From: Erinaceus europaeus
Lineage: Eukaryota > Chordata > Mammalia > Eulipotyphla > Erinaceidae
Assembly (NCBI RefSeq): GCF_950295315.1
Contig: NC_080177.1
Span: 83,563,094-83,627,093 of the forward strand
DNA length: 64,000 nucleotides
Reading direction: 5' to 3'
The notes beneath the pieces are model-generated. The model was not told the DNA's origin. It was given only the letters and a program-made list of their open reading frames with translations, and did not search any database. Position numbers and translations under genes: made by a program. Below, one piece after another: positions 43,121 to 55,319 of this stretch (within the stretch, counting starts at the first letter, position 1; each line of letters begins with the position of its first letter).

Positions 43121-44454
43121 GCCCTTCTTCCGTAGCCAGTCAACAGGTCAGGTTGAAAGCTGTCAGGAGCTGCTTGTTGCTGGCTTTGAAAGTGACTGGG
43201 ATGGGCCCCAGTAAGTCAACATTCTACAAATTCAATTTAATTACAAAAAGAAAAATCACAAGTTTTAGGGAGTCTAAAAATTGTCTCAAATTATATTAGA
43301 ATATATATCCAATACTATTAAATGATTTTCTGAAAAAAAAAATCAATTAGGATATTTGATCTCCAAAACATCTAGGTTGAAGTACTGTTGAAGCTTGATT
43401 TTCAACCCTGCAAATAGGGCGTTTGAAAGAATTATTTTGTTGTACTAACAAGTAAAAATCTGAGCAAGCTCAAAAGGCAACAAATTTTCTTGGGTTTATA
43501 TGATAAGGGCAAGACACCGGGAAACTTGCCTCCTGACACTGGAAAAACATCCCTGAATAAGGGAGCCTCTGCTTCCTGAGGTAAATTCAGGAGCAGGAAT
43601 CAGTAGGCAGGTGCTACAATTGGAAAACCCTGAACTATAATTGACACATTGCTAGACAGCAAATACAGAAAACTGAGTGGAATGAATAAAGAGACCCAGT
43701 CAAGCCTCCTCGCTGATAATGTGAGATGATTTACTAGAGATATTTCTCAAGTAAAATCAGAAGAAAATGTTCTCTTCTGAAGGGAGGGCAAAAAAGCAAC
43801 ATTACTAAGCAGGATTAAAGAGAACATTTCTATCAACAAAGCTGCCCCGCCGGAAACTAATTAACCAGGCAGTAATTTACCTGGGAAAATAAAACACCCA
43901 GCTTCACCTGGCTCTAGCATTCCTCCTGGACGAAGAGGGTGCTCCTTTAGCCAAAGTGGCCCAACAGAAAGGTAAGAAAAACACTCATATTTCGCACAGT
44001 GCAAAGGTATAGCTTCATAATTGAAAAAATACAGAACATCTCGCACACGCACACGCACAGGCACACCAAGGCCTGTTGGCACCAGTTCCTTTTATACAAT
44101 ATCATGCTCTGTTATCAGAAAGATAAGGAATGCCTAAAGGTAAAAGAACACTTTTGTTGGTCTTATTTCCATTTAATGTTTCAAGAAATAAAAAAACAGA
44201 ATAGCAATGAATATCACAACTTTGGGAATAAAAATAAAAAATAGTTGAAGTACAATATGAATTTGCAGGACAAAACAACTACAAAAAAGGTTGAACTGTA
44301 AAAAAAAAATGTGAACTGTGAACCAAGATACAGTTTTCAAGGCAAAAAAAAAAAAAAAACAATATTCAAATAACTGACAGGAAAAAAACAAAAAGGTGTC
44401 CATTTAATGCTATATTTGGGAGACAGTATGATGGTTCTGTAAAAATCCCAATTT
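43121..44454. other. unassigned AT-rich sequence
   Basis: About 1.3 kb without a recognised exon or repeat family. Confidence 0.4.
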
Positions 44455-44730
44455 GGGAGTCAGGCGATAGCACAGCAGGTTAAAGTGCACATGGTGCAAA
44501 GCGCAAGGACCGGCGTAAGGAACCTGGTTCAAGCCCCCGACTCCCCACCTGCAGGGGAGTCGCTTCACAGGCGGTGAAGCAGGTCTGCAGGTGTCTGTCT
44601 TTCTCTCCCCCTCTCTGTCCTCTCCTCCTCTCTCCATTTCTCTCTGCCCTATCCAACAACGATGACATCAACAACAACAATAAAACAAAGGCAACAAAAG
44701 GAAAAATAAAAAATAAAATCAGAAAAATTA
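44455..44730 (+). mobile_element. SINE family A
   Basis: Head gggagtcaggcgatagcaca, B-box side ggttcaagcccccg, full body, and a tail ending in (ATTA)n. It is followed 26 bp later by another sense copy. Confidence 0.93.
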
Positions 44731-44756
44731 ATTAATTAATTAAAAGTTACAATTTT

Positions 44757-45056
44757 GGGAGTCGGGCTGTAGCACAGCGGGTTAAGCGCAGGTGGCGCAA
44801 AGCACAAGGACCAGCATAAGGATCCAGGTTCGAGCCCCCGGCTCCCCACCTGCAGGCAGGTCCCTTCACAGGCGGTGAAGCAGGTCTGCAGGTGTCTGTC
44901 TTTCTCTCCCCCTCTCTGTCTTCCCCTCCTCTCTCCATTTCTCTCTGTCCTATCCAACAACAACGACATCAATAATAACTACAGCAATAAAACAACAAGG
45001 GCAACAAAAGGGAATAAATAAATAAAATTTTAAAAAAAAGTTTAAAAAAATTTTTT
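44757..45056 (+). mobile_element. SINE family A
   Basis: Full-length copy, gggagtcgggctgtagcaca head and ggttcgagcccccg B box. The perfect 14-bp target-site duplication AAAGTTACAATTTT lies at 44743-44756 and 45057-45070. Confidence 0.95.
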
Positions 45057-45070
45057 AAAGTTACAATTTT

Positions 45071-45244
45071 AGGAGACAGAGAGCATCAGAGCCAAACATG
45101 CCAGTGGCCTTAAGCCAGGAATTTACAACCATGATTAATCTATCTAGTGGCTCTAATGGACAGAGAGACAGCAACAGGAAAGACTATGTGAACAATATAA
45201 GCAGAGTGATGAAGTTCCACTGAAAAAGAAACAAACAAAAAATA
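45071..45244. other. unassigned sequence
   Basis: No recognised feature. Confidence 0.35.
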
Positions 45245-45468
45245 GGGTGGGTGGGGCAGGGTGGGTGGTGGCACACCTGGTTGAGTAAACATGTTACAAT
45301 GTACAACGAGCTGGGTTTGAGCCCCCCTCACCCCCCATCTCTACCTGTTGGGGGAAGCAGGGCTACAGGTGTCTCTCTTTCTCTCTTCCTCTCTATCTCC
45401 CCCTTCCCTTCCCTTTCAGTTTCTGGCTGTTTCTAGCCAATAAATCATTAAAGATTTAAAAAAATCTA
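45245..45468 (+). mobile_element. SINE family B
   Basis: gggtgggtggtggcacacct head, gagctgggtttgagcccccc, a core shortened by deletion, gggctacaggtgtctctctt, and a gccaataaatcattaaagat tail. Confidence 0.85.
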
Positions 45469-45873
45469 AACAACAAATACTCAATAAAAATATCATCACT
45501 GTAAGAAATGAGGGCAGTGGTAGCATATTAGTAGACTGGTGGAGATTGGGAAAGAGTCTCTGAGATAGAGTGTATCAATAAAATCCCTGAAAATTGAAAA
45601 GTAAGGATAACAGGCATTAACAACAAAACAATCAACAACAGACTATCCCCAAACTATAATGATAACTACAAAAGATGTGATCTATATAACGGGGGTACCA
45701 AAAGTCGAATAAAGACAAAAAAGAAAAAGAAGGGAAACGTTAAACAATAATGAACAACAATTTTTCCAAAGTTAACGTCAGATTACAGATCCAGGGAGCT
45801 CAGTAAACAACAGGTGTAAGCCCTAGAGAGGAAGCACCTGGAAGCTATCAGCTATGCCCTGAATGGGTGCATA
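45469..45873. other. unassigned sequence
   Basis: AT-rich, no recognised gene. Confidence 0.4.
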
Positions 45874-45926
45874 CCGCTCTCTCTCTGTCTCTCTGTCTCT
45901 CTCTGTCTCTGTCTCTCTCTCTCTTT
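45874..45926. repeat. (CT)n/(CTGT)n microsatellite
   Basis: Pyrimidine repeat with regular gtctct interruptions. Confidence 0.93.
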
Positions 45927-46571
45927 TCTTTCTCAAAAAGGCAGGCACTTGACTACGGAGCTGCGTATTTACTCCAGACTGTTTGCTTTTTTTTTCCTGT
46001 TGAGTTTAACTGTTCTTGCATTTGAGGAAACAGCCCGTTATGAGATGTGTCTTCCTCAAGTATCTACTTCCAGACTACGATTTGTCTTTTATTTTATCTT
46101 ATGTTGGTCACTAGTACATCAGCATTCTGGACCCACTTATGCAGATAAAAAGAGACAGAAAGAGTAAAGCAACAGGACACTGGTGACGCTAACACAGCAC
46201 TGAAACATGCCCTAATGTGCTAGGGGCTGTGCTCACCGGGTGGCCTGCAGGCATGACTAGTTTTCCAGTGATCTCAGTGGTGGCTAAGAACAGAGGACTT
46301 TATTTTTAATGAGCAAGCGTTTACCAAGTGCTTCTTTATATATTGAGCATGTGTATTTATCTAAATGATATAATTAAGTTGCTGGTCAGCTAGAATTTAT
46401 TTTCTAAAATATTCACATTCTCTTATGCTGTATAATTAGGTCTGAGGGAATTTGAATCCATCCTGAGACCATTTAGATAAATACAGGTAAAGTGTCTGAC
46501 TTGCATGTCTAAGTCCCTCAACTAAATCTCTGCTACAACATGAAAGCCGTGACGACAAGCAAACAACAACA
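45927..46571. other. unassigned sequence
   Basis: No recognised exon or repeat family. Confidence 0.4.
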
Positions 46572-46757
46572 GCAGGGCTTCACGAGTGGTTGAGAAGCAC
46601 CTTGTCTTCTCTCTCTCTCTCCCTCTCTCCCTCTCTCTCTCTCTCCCTCTCTCTCTCTCTCTCCCCCCCTCTCCCTCCCTCTCTCTCTCTCTCTCTTCCT
46701 CTCCTCTCCTTTCCCTCTCCTATCCTCTTCTCTCCTCCCTTAAAATTTTTTTTAAAA
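46572..46757 (+). mobile_element. SINE family B, 5'-truncated, with CT-expanded body
   Basis: Starts gcagggcttcacgagtggtt, then a CT tract of about 130 bp where the SINE body should be, and taaaattttttttaaaaact. Another SINE body that has grown into a simple repeat. Confidence 0.7.
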
Positions 46758-46763
46758 ACTGGA

Positions 46764-46935
46764 CTGAGGGCTTGGGAGACAACATAGTATTTATGCCATT
46801 TATGCCAAAACCTCATGCCTCTGAGATCACAGGTTCAATCCTCAGCAGCACCATGATATATAACTGGGCAGTGCTTTAGTCTCTCTCTCTCTCTCTCTGT
46901 GTGTATCTGTCTCATTAAAATAAATTACTTTTTTA
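46764..46935 (+). mobile_element. SINE family D
   Basis: ggcttgggagacaacatagt, cctcatgcctctgagatcac, aggttcaatcctcagcagca (B box), ctgggcagtgctttagtctc and aaaataaattac tail. Confidence 0.82.
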
Positions 46936-46937
46936 AA

Positions 46938-47121
46938 CTTCATTTTATTTTATAAAACAGAAATTGCGAGGAAAGGGAGATGGAAAGGGAGAGAAAGACA
47001 GACAGATACCTGCTTCACTGCGCATGAGGCTTTCCTCTTGCAGGTAGGCACCAGGGGCTTGAACCTGGGTCCTTGTGCTGATAATACGTGCACTTAGCCA
47101 AGCGCACCACCACCCAGACCC
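46938..47121 (-). mobile_element. SINE family B, antisense
   Basis: Body gaaattgcgaggaaagggag, ggcaccaggggcttgaacct (complement of the B box) and caagcgcaccaccacccaga (complement of the head). Confidence 0.88.
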
Positions 47122-47624
47122 TAACATAATTTTAAAGAGAAAAGAACCCATCTAATGATACTGCAGACAGACAAACAGCTAGACTGCAGATGGATCCGCA
47201 GTAGAGACCCTGCATATATGAGACCCTGGGTCTATGGCACTATATTTAAAAAAATCAGATTAAGAACTTTTTCAATGACTTTAACAACTTGCCAAAGAAG
47301 CAAACAGATAGCAACAATATAAAGATATCACACATTATCAAAGTATCAAAGAAATCTGGATTAAAATGAACGAGAGCTCAGGGGCCAGGCAATGGTGTGA
47401 CTCGGTAACCTTTTTTTATTATTATTATTTTATACTGGGAAGTTATAAAGAGATCATCCTTCTGGAGTTGGCTTCATTCACATCTTGTAAGAGAAGAGAC
47501 TAAATAAACATGACCTTCCTTATAAGGGTTGATTGGAAGCTCCTGTTACGTACCTGCCCTATTAACAGTATTACATTTGTGAAAGAGTAAAAGTAACACT
47601 TGTTCTCCAACTGAAAGAACTCAG
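47122..47624. other. unassigned sequence
   Basis: A possible SINE family B head lies at about 47380-47411 (ggggccaggcaatggtgtga), truncated after about 30 bp. Nothing else is recognised. Confidence 0.4.
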
Positions 47625-47722
47625 GGGGGCTGAGTGGTGGTAAACCCAGTTACGCACACACAGTACAAAGCACAAGGATCTGGGTTGCTTTGTAAGCAGT
47701 GAAGTAGGTCTGCAGGTGTCTG
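47625..47722 (+). mobile_element. SINE head and core that runs into the satellite
   Basis: ggctgagtggtggtaaaccc, caaagcacaaggatctgggt, then (after a deletion of about 35 bp) gcagtgaagtaggtctgcag and gtgtctgtctcc. At the point where SINE copies show their CT-rich body, the sequence becomes the 11/12-bp satellite. Confidence 0.85.
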
Positions 47723-50700
47723 TCTCCTCTATGTCTCCCTCTATGTCTCCTCTATGTCTCCCTCTATGTCTCCTCTATGTCTCCCTCTATGTCTCCTCTA
47801 TGTCTCCCTCTATGTCTCCTCTATGTCTCCTCTATGTCTCCCTCTATGTCTCCTCTATGTCTCCTCTATGTCTCCCTCTATGTCTCCCTCTATGTCTCTC
47901 TCTATGTCTCCCTCTATGTCTCCTCTATGTCTCCCTCTATGTCTCCTCTATGTCTCCCTCTATGTCTCCCTCTATGTCTCCTCTATGTCTCCCTCTGTGT
48001 CTCCTCTATGTCTCCTCTATGTCTCCTCTATGTCTCCCTCTATGTCTCCCTCTATGTCTCCCTCTATGTCTCCTCTATGTCTCCCTCTATGTCTCCCTCT
48101 ATGTCTCCCTCTATGTCTCCTCTATGTCTCCCTCTATGTCTCCTCTATGTCTCCTCTATGTCTCCTCTATGTCTCCCTCTATGTCTCCCTCTATGTCTCC
48201 CTCTATGTCTCCCTCTATGTCTCCCTCTATGTCTCCTCTATGTCTCCCTCTATGTCTCCTCTATGTCTCCCTCTATGTCTCCCTCTATGTCTCCTCTATG
48301 TCTCCCTCTATGTCTCCTCTATGTCTCCCTCTATGTCTCCTCTATGTCTCCCTCTATGTCTCCCTCTATGTCTCCCTCTATGTCTCCTCTATGTCTCCCT
48401 CTATGTCTCCCTCTATGTCTCCTCTATGTCTCCTCTATGTCTCCCTCTATGTCTCCTCTATGTCTCCCTCTATGTCTCCTCTATGTCTCCTCTATGTCTC
48501 CCTCTATGTCTCCTCTATGTCTCCTCTATGTCTCCCTCTATGTCTCCTCTATGTCTCCCTCTATGTCTCCCTCTATGTCTCCCTCTATGTCTCCTCTATG
48601 TCTCCCTCTATGTCTCCTCTATGTCTCCCTCTATGTCTCCTCTATGTCTCCGTCTATGTCTCCTCTATGTCTCCCTCTATGTCTCCTCTATGTCTCCTCT
48701 ATGTCTCCCTCTATGTCTCCCTCTATGTCTCCCTATATGTCTCCCTATATGTCTCCTCTATGTCTCCCTCTATGTCTCCCTCTATGTCTCCTCTATGTCT
48801 CCCTCTATGTCTCCTCTATGTCTCCTCTATGTCTCCCTCTATGTCTCCTCTATGTCTCCTCTATGTCTCCCTCTATGTCTCCCTCTATGTCTCCCTCTAT
48901 GTCTCCCTCTATGTCTCCCTCTATGTCTCCTCTATGTCTCCCTCTATGTCTCCTCTATGTCTCCCTCTATGTCTCCCTCTATGTCTCCCTCTATGTCTCC
49001 CTCTATGTCTCCCTCTATGTCTCCTCTATGTCTCCCTCTATGTCTCCCTCTATGTCTCCCTCTATGTCTCCCTCTATGTCTCCCTCTATGTCTCCTCTAT
49101 GTCTCCCTCTATGTCTCCTCTATGTCTCCCTCTATGTCTCCCTCTATGTCTCCCTCTATGTCTCCTCTATGTCTCCGTTTATGTCTCCTCTATGTCTCCC
49201 TCTATGTCTCCCTCTATGTCTCCCTCTATGTCTCCTCTATGTCTCCTCTATGTCTCCCTCTATGTCTCCCTCTATGTCTCCCTCTATGTCTCCCTCTATG
49301 TCTCCCTCTATGTCTCCCTCTATGTCTCCTCTATGTCTCCCTCTATGTCTCCCTCTATGTCTCCCTCTATGTCTCCCTCTATGTCTCCCTCTATGTCTCC
49401 TCTATGTCTCCCTCTATGTCTCCTCTATGTCTCCCTCTATGTCTCCCTCTATGTCTCCCTCTATGTCTCCTCTATGTCTCCCTCTATGTCTCCTCTATGT
49501 CTCCCTCTATGTCTCCTCTATGTCTCCCTCTATGTCTCCCTCTATGTCTCCTCTATGTCTCCTCTATGTCTCCCTCTATGTCTCCCTCTATGTCTCCTCT
49601 ATGTCTCCTCTATGTCTCCCTCTATGTCTCCTCTATGTCTCCCTCTATGTCTCCTCTATGTCTCCCTCTATGTCTCCCTCTATGTCTCCTCTATGTCTCC
49701 TCTATGTCTCCCTCTATGTCTCCCTCTTGTCTCCTCTATGTCTCCTCTATGTCTCCCTCTATGTCTCCTCTATGTCTCCCTCTATGTCTCCCTCTATGTC
49801 TCCTCTATGTCTCCCTCTATGTCTCCTCTATGTCTCCCTCTATGTCTCCCTCTATGTCTCCTCTATGTCTCCTCTATGTCTCCCTCTATGTCTCCCTCTA
49901 TGTCTCCTCTATGTCTCCTCTATGTCTCCTCTATGTCTCCCTCTATGTCTCCTCTATGTCTCCTCTATGTCTCCCTCTAAGTCTCCTCTATGTCTCCTCT
50001 ATGTCTCCCTCTATGTCTCCCTCTATGTCTCCTCTATGTCTCCCTCTATGTCTCCTCTATGTCTCCCTCTATGTCTCCCTCTATGTCTCCCTCTATGTCT
50101 CCCTCTATGTCTCCCTCTATGTCTCCCTCTATGTCTCCCTCTATGTCTCCCTCTATGTCTCCTCTATGTCTCCCTCTATGTCTCCCTCTATGTCTCCTCT
50201 ATGTCTCGCTCTATGTCTCCTCTATGTCTCCCTCTATGTCTCCTCTATGTCTCCCTCTATGTCTCCTCTATGTCTCCCTCTATGTCTCCCTCTATGTCTC
50301 CCTCTATGTCTCCCTCTATGACTCCCTCTATGTCTCCTCTATGTCTCCCTCTATGTCTCCCTCTATGTCTCCCTCTATGACTCCCTCTATGTCTCCCTCT
50401 ATGTCTCCCTCTATGTCTCCTCTATGTCTCCTCTATGTCTCCCTCTATGTCTCCCTCTATGTCTCCTCTATGTCTTCCTCTATGACTCCCTCTATGTCTC
50501 CCTCTATGTCTCCCTCTATGTCTCCCTCTATGTCTCCCTCTATGTCTCCTCTATGTCTCCCTCTATGTCTCCCTCTATGTCTCCCTCTATGACTCCCTCT
50601 ATGTCTCCCTCTATGTCTCCTCTATGTCTCCTCTATGTCTCCCTCTATGTCTGCCTCTATGTCTCCCTCTATGTCTCCCTCTATGTCTCCCTCTATGACT

Positions 50701-52259
50701 CCCTCTATGTCTCCTCTATGTCTCCTCTATGTCTCCTCTATGTCTCCCTCTATGTCTCCCTCTATGTCTCCCTCTATGTCTCCCTCTATGTCTCCTCTAT
50801 GTCTCCTCTATGTCTCCTCTATGTCTCCCTCTATGTCTCCTCTATGTCTCCCTCTATGTCTCCTCTATGTCTCCCTCTATGTCTCCCTCTATGTCTCCCT
50901 CTATGTCTCCCTCTATGTCTCCTCTATGTCTCCTCTATGTCTCCTCTATGTCTCCCTCTATGTCTCCTCTATGTCTCCTCTATGTCTCCCTCTATGTCTC
51001 CTCTATGTCTCCTCTATGTCTCCCTCTATGTCTCCCTCTATGTCTCCCTCTATGTCTCCTCTATGTCTCCCCTATGTCTCCTCTATGTCTCCCTCTATGT
51101 CTCCTCTATGTCTCCTCTATGTCTCCCTCTATGTCTCCTCTATGTCTCCTCTATGTCTCCCTCTATGTCTCCCTCTATGTCTCCCTCTATGTCTCCCTCT
51201 ATGACTCCCTCTATGTCTCCTCTATGTCTCCCTCTATGTCTCCTCTATGTCTCCTCTATGTCTCCCTCTATGTCTCCCTCTATGTCTCCCTCTATGTCTC
51301 CTCTATGTCTCCTCTATGTCTCCCTCTATGTCTCCTCTATGTCTCCCTCTATGTCTCCTCTATGTCTCCTCTATGTCTCCCTCTATGTCTCATCTATGTC
51401 TCCCTCTATGTCTCCTCTATGTCTCCCTCTATGTCTCCTCTATGTCTCCTCTATGTCTCCCTCTATGTCTCCTCTATGTCTCCTCTATGTCTCCTCTATG
51501 TCTCCCTCTATGTCTCCTCTATGTCTCCTCTATGTCTCCCTCTATGTCTCCCTCTATGTCTCCCTCTATGTCTCCCTCTATGTCTCCTCTATGTCTCCCT
51601 CTATGTCTCCTCTATGTCTCCTCTATGTCTCCCTCTATGTCTCCCTATATGTCTCCCTCTATGTCTCCTCTATGTCTCCTCTATGTCTCCCTCTATGTCT
51701 CCTCTATGTCTCCTCTATGTCTCCCTCTATGTCTCCCTCTATGTCTCCCTCTATGTCTCCTCTATGACTCCTCTATGTCTCCCTCTATGTCTCCTCTATG
51801 TCTCCCTCTATGTCTCCTCTATGTCTCCTCTATGTCTCCTCTATGTCTCCCTCTATGTCTCCTCTATGTCTCCCTCTATGTCTCCCTCTATGTCTCCTCT
51901 ATGTCTCCCTCTATGTCTCCTCTATGACTCCTCTATGTCTCCCTCTATGTCTCCCTCTATGTCTCCTCTATGTCTCCCTCTATGTCTCCTCTATGTCTCC
52001 TCTATATCTCCCTCTATATCTCCCTCTATGTCTCCTCTATGTCTCCTCTATGTCTCCTCTATGTCTCCCTCTATGTCTCCTCTATGTCTCCTCTATGTCT
52101 CCTCTATGTCTCCCTCTATGTCTCCTCTATGACTCCTCTATGTCTCCCTCTATGTCTCCCTCTATGTCTCCCTCTATGACTCCCTCTATGACTCCTCTAT
52201 GTCTCCCTCTATGTCTCCCTCTATGTCTCCCTCTATGTCTCCCTCTATGTCTCCTCTAT

Positions 52260-53480
52260 GTCTCCCTCTATGTCTCCCTCTATGTCTCCTCTATGTCTCC
52301 TCTATGTCTCCTCTATGTCTCCTCTATGTCTCCCTCTATGTCTCCCTCTATGTCTCCTCTATGTCTCCTCTATGTCTCCCTCTATGACTCCCTCTATGTC
52401 TCCCTCTATGTCTCCCTCTATGTCTCCCTCTATGTCTCCCTCTATGTCTCCCTCTATGTCTCCTCTATGTCTCCTCTATGTCTCCCTCTATGTCTCCCTC
52501 TATGTCTCCTCTATGTCTCCCTCTATGTCTCCTCTATGTCTCCTCTATGTCTCCCTCTATGTCTCCCTCTATGTCTCCCTCTATGTCTCCCTCTATGTCT
52601 CCTCTATGTCTCCCTCTATGTCTCCCTCTATGTCTCCCTCTATGTCTCCTCTATGTCTCCTCTATGTCTCCCTCTATGTCTCCCTCTATGTCTCCCTCTA
52701 TGTCTCCCTCTATGTCTCCCTCTATGTCTCCCTCTATGTCTCCCTCTATGTCTCCTCTATGTCTCCCTCTATGTCTCCTCTATGTCTCCTCTATGTCTCC
52801 CTCTATGTCTCCCTCTATGTCTCCTCTATGTCTCCCTCTATGTCTCCCTCTATGTCTCCCTCTATGTCTCCCTCTATGTCTCCCTCTATGTCTCCTCTAT
52901 GTCTCCCTCTATGTCTCCTCTATGTCTCCCTCTATGACTCCCTCTATGTCTCCCTCTATGTCTCCCTCTATGTCTCCTCTATGTCTCCTCTATGTCTCCC
53001 TCTATGTCTCCCTCTATGTCTCCCTCTATGTCTCCTCTATGTCTCCCTCTATGTCTCCTCTATGTCTCCCTCTATGACTCCCTCTATGTCTCCCTCTATG
53101 TCTCCCTCTATGTCTCCCTCTATGTCTCCTCTATGTCTCCTCTATGTCTCCCTCTATGTCTCCTCTATGTCTCCCTCTATGTCTCCCTCTATGTCTCCCT
53201 CTATGTCTCCTCTATGTCTCCCTCTATGTCTCCTCTATGTCTCCCTCTATGACTCCCTCTATGTCTCCCTCTATGTCTCCCTCTATGTCTCCTCTATGTC
53301 TCCCTCTATGTCTCCCTCTATGTCTCCCTCTATGTCTCCCTCTATGTCTCCTCTATGTCTCCCTCTATGTCTCCTCTATGTCTCCTCTATGTCTCCCTCT
53401 ATGTCTCCTCTATGTCCCCTCTATGTCTCCTCTATGTCTCCTCTATGTCTCCCTCAATGTCTCCTCTATGTCTCCTCTAT
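52260..53480. repeat. higher-order block, copy 1
   Basis: The 11/12-bp order and rare variants match 55320-56550. 52321-52500 is base-for-base identical to 55381-55560 (offset 3,060). The rare tatgtcccct at 53411 and ccctcaatgt at 53451 recur at 56477 and 56517 (offset 3,066). Confidence 0.88.
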
Positions 53481-55319
53481 GTCTCCCTCTATGTCTCCTC
53501 TATGTCTCCCTCTATGTCTCCCTCTATGTCTCCCTCTATGTCTCCCTCTATGTCTCCTCTATGTCTCCCTCTATGTCTCCCTCTATGTCTCCCTCTATGT
53601 CTCCCTCTATGTCTCCTCTATGTCTCCCTCTATGTCTCCTCTATGTCTCCCTCTATGACTCCCTCTATGTCTCCCTCTATGTCTCCCTCTATGTCTCCTC
53701 TATGTCTCCTCTATGTCTCCCTCTATGTCTCCCTCTATGTCTCCCTCTATGTCTCCTCTATGTCTCCCTCTATGTCTCCTCTATGACTCCCTCTATGTCT
53801 CCCTCTATGTCTCCCTCTATGTCTCCTCTATGTCTCCCTCTATGTCTCCTCTATGTCTCCCTCTATGACTCCCTCTATGTCTCCCTCTATGTCTCCCTCT
53901 ATGTCTCCTCTATGTCTCCTCTATGTCTCCCTCTATGTCTCCCTCTATGTCTCCCTCTATGTCTCCTCTATGTCTCCCTCTATGTATCCTCTATGTCTCC
54001 CTCTATGACTCCCTCTATGTCTCCCTCTATGTCTCCCTCTATGTCTCCCTCTATGTCTCCCTCTATGTCTCCTCTATGTCTCCCTCTATGTCTCCCTCTA
54101 TGTCTCCCTCTATGTCTCCCTCTATGTCTCCCTCTATATCTCCCTCTATGTCTCCCTCTATGTCTCCTCTATGTCTCCCTCTATGTCTGCCTCTATGTCT
54201 CCCTCTATGTCTCCCTCTATGTCTCCCTCTATGACTCCCTCTATGTCTCCCTCTATGTCTCCCTCTATGTCTCCCTCTATGTCTCCCTCTATGTCTCCCT
54301 CTATGTCTCCTCTATGTCTCCTCTATGTCTCCTCTATGTCTCCCTCTATGTCTCCCTCTATGTCTCCCTCTATGTCTCCCTCTATGTCTCCTCTATGTCT
54401 CCCTCTATGTCTCCCTCTATGTCTCCCTCTATGTCTCCCTCTATGTCTCCTCTATGTCTCCTCTATGTCTCCCTCTATGTCTCCCTCTATGTCTCCCTCT
54501 ATGTCTCCCTCTATGTCTCCTCTATGTCTCCCTCTATGTCTCCTCTATGTCTCCCTCTATGTCTCCTCTATGTCTCCTCTATGTCTCCTCTATGTCTCCT
54601 CTATGTCTCCCTCTATGTCTCCCTCTATGACTCCCTCTATGTCTCCTCTCTGTCTCCTCTATGTCTCCTCTATGTCTCCCTCTATGTCTCCCTCTATGTC
54701 TCCCTCTATGACTCCCTCTATGTCTCCTCTATGTCTCCTCTATGTCTCCTCTATGTCTCCCGCTATGTCTCCCGCTATGTCTCCCTCTATGTCTCCCTCT
54801 ATGTCTCCCTCTATGTCTCCTCTATGTCTCCCTCTATGTCTCCTCTATGTCTCCCTCTATGTCTCCTCTATGTCTCCCTCTATGTCTCCCTCTATGTCTC
54901 CTCTATGTCTCCCTCTATGTCTCCTCTATGTCTCCCTCTATGTCTCCTCTATGTCTCCCTCTATGTCTCCTCTATGTCTCCCTCTATGTCTCCCTCTATG
55001 TCTCCTCTATGTCTCCCTCTATGTCTCCTCTATGTCTCCCTCTATGTCTCCTCTATGTCTCCCTCTATGTCTCCCTCTATGTCTCCTCTATGTCTCCCTC
55101 TATGTCTCCTCTATGTCTCCCTCTATGTCTCCCTCTATGTCTCCCTCTATGTCTCCCTCTATGTCTCCTCTATGTCTCCCTCTATGTCTCCTCTATGTCT
55201 CCCTCTATGTCTCCTCTATGTCTCCACTATGACTCCTCTATGTCTCCCTCTATGTCTCCTCTATGTCTCCTCTATGTCTCCTCTATGTCTCCCTCTATGT
55301 CTCCTCTATGTCTCCTCTA

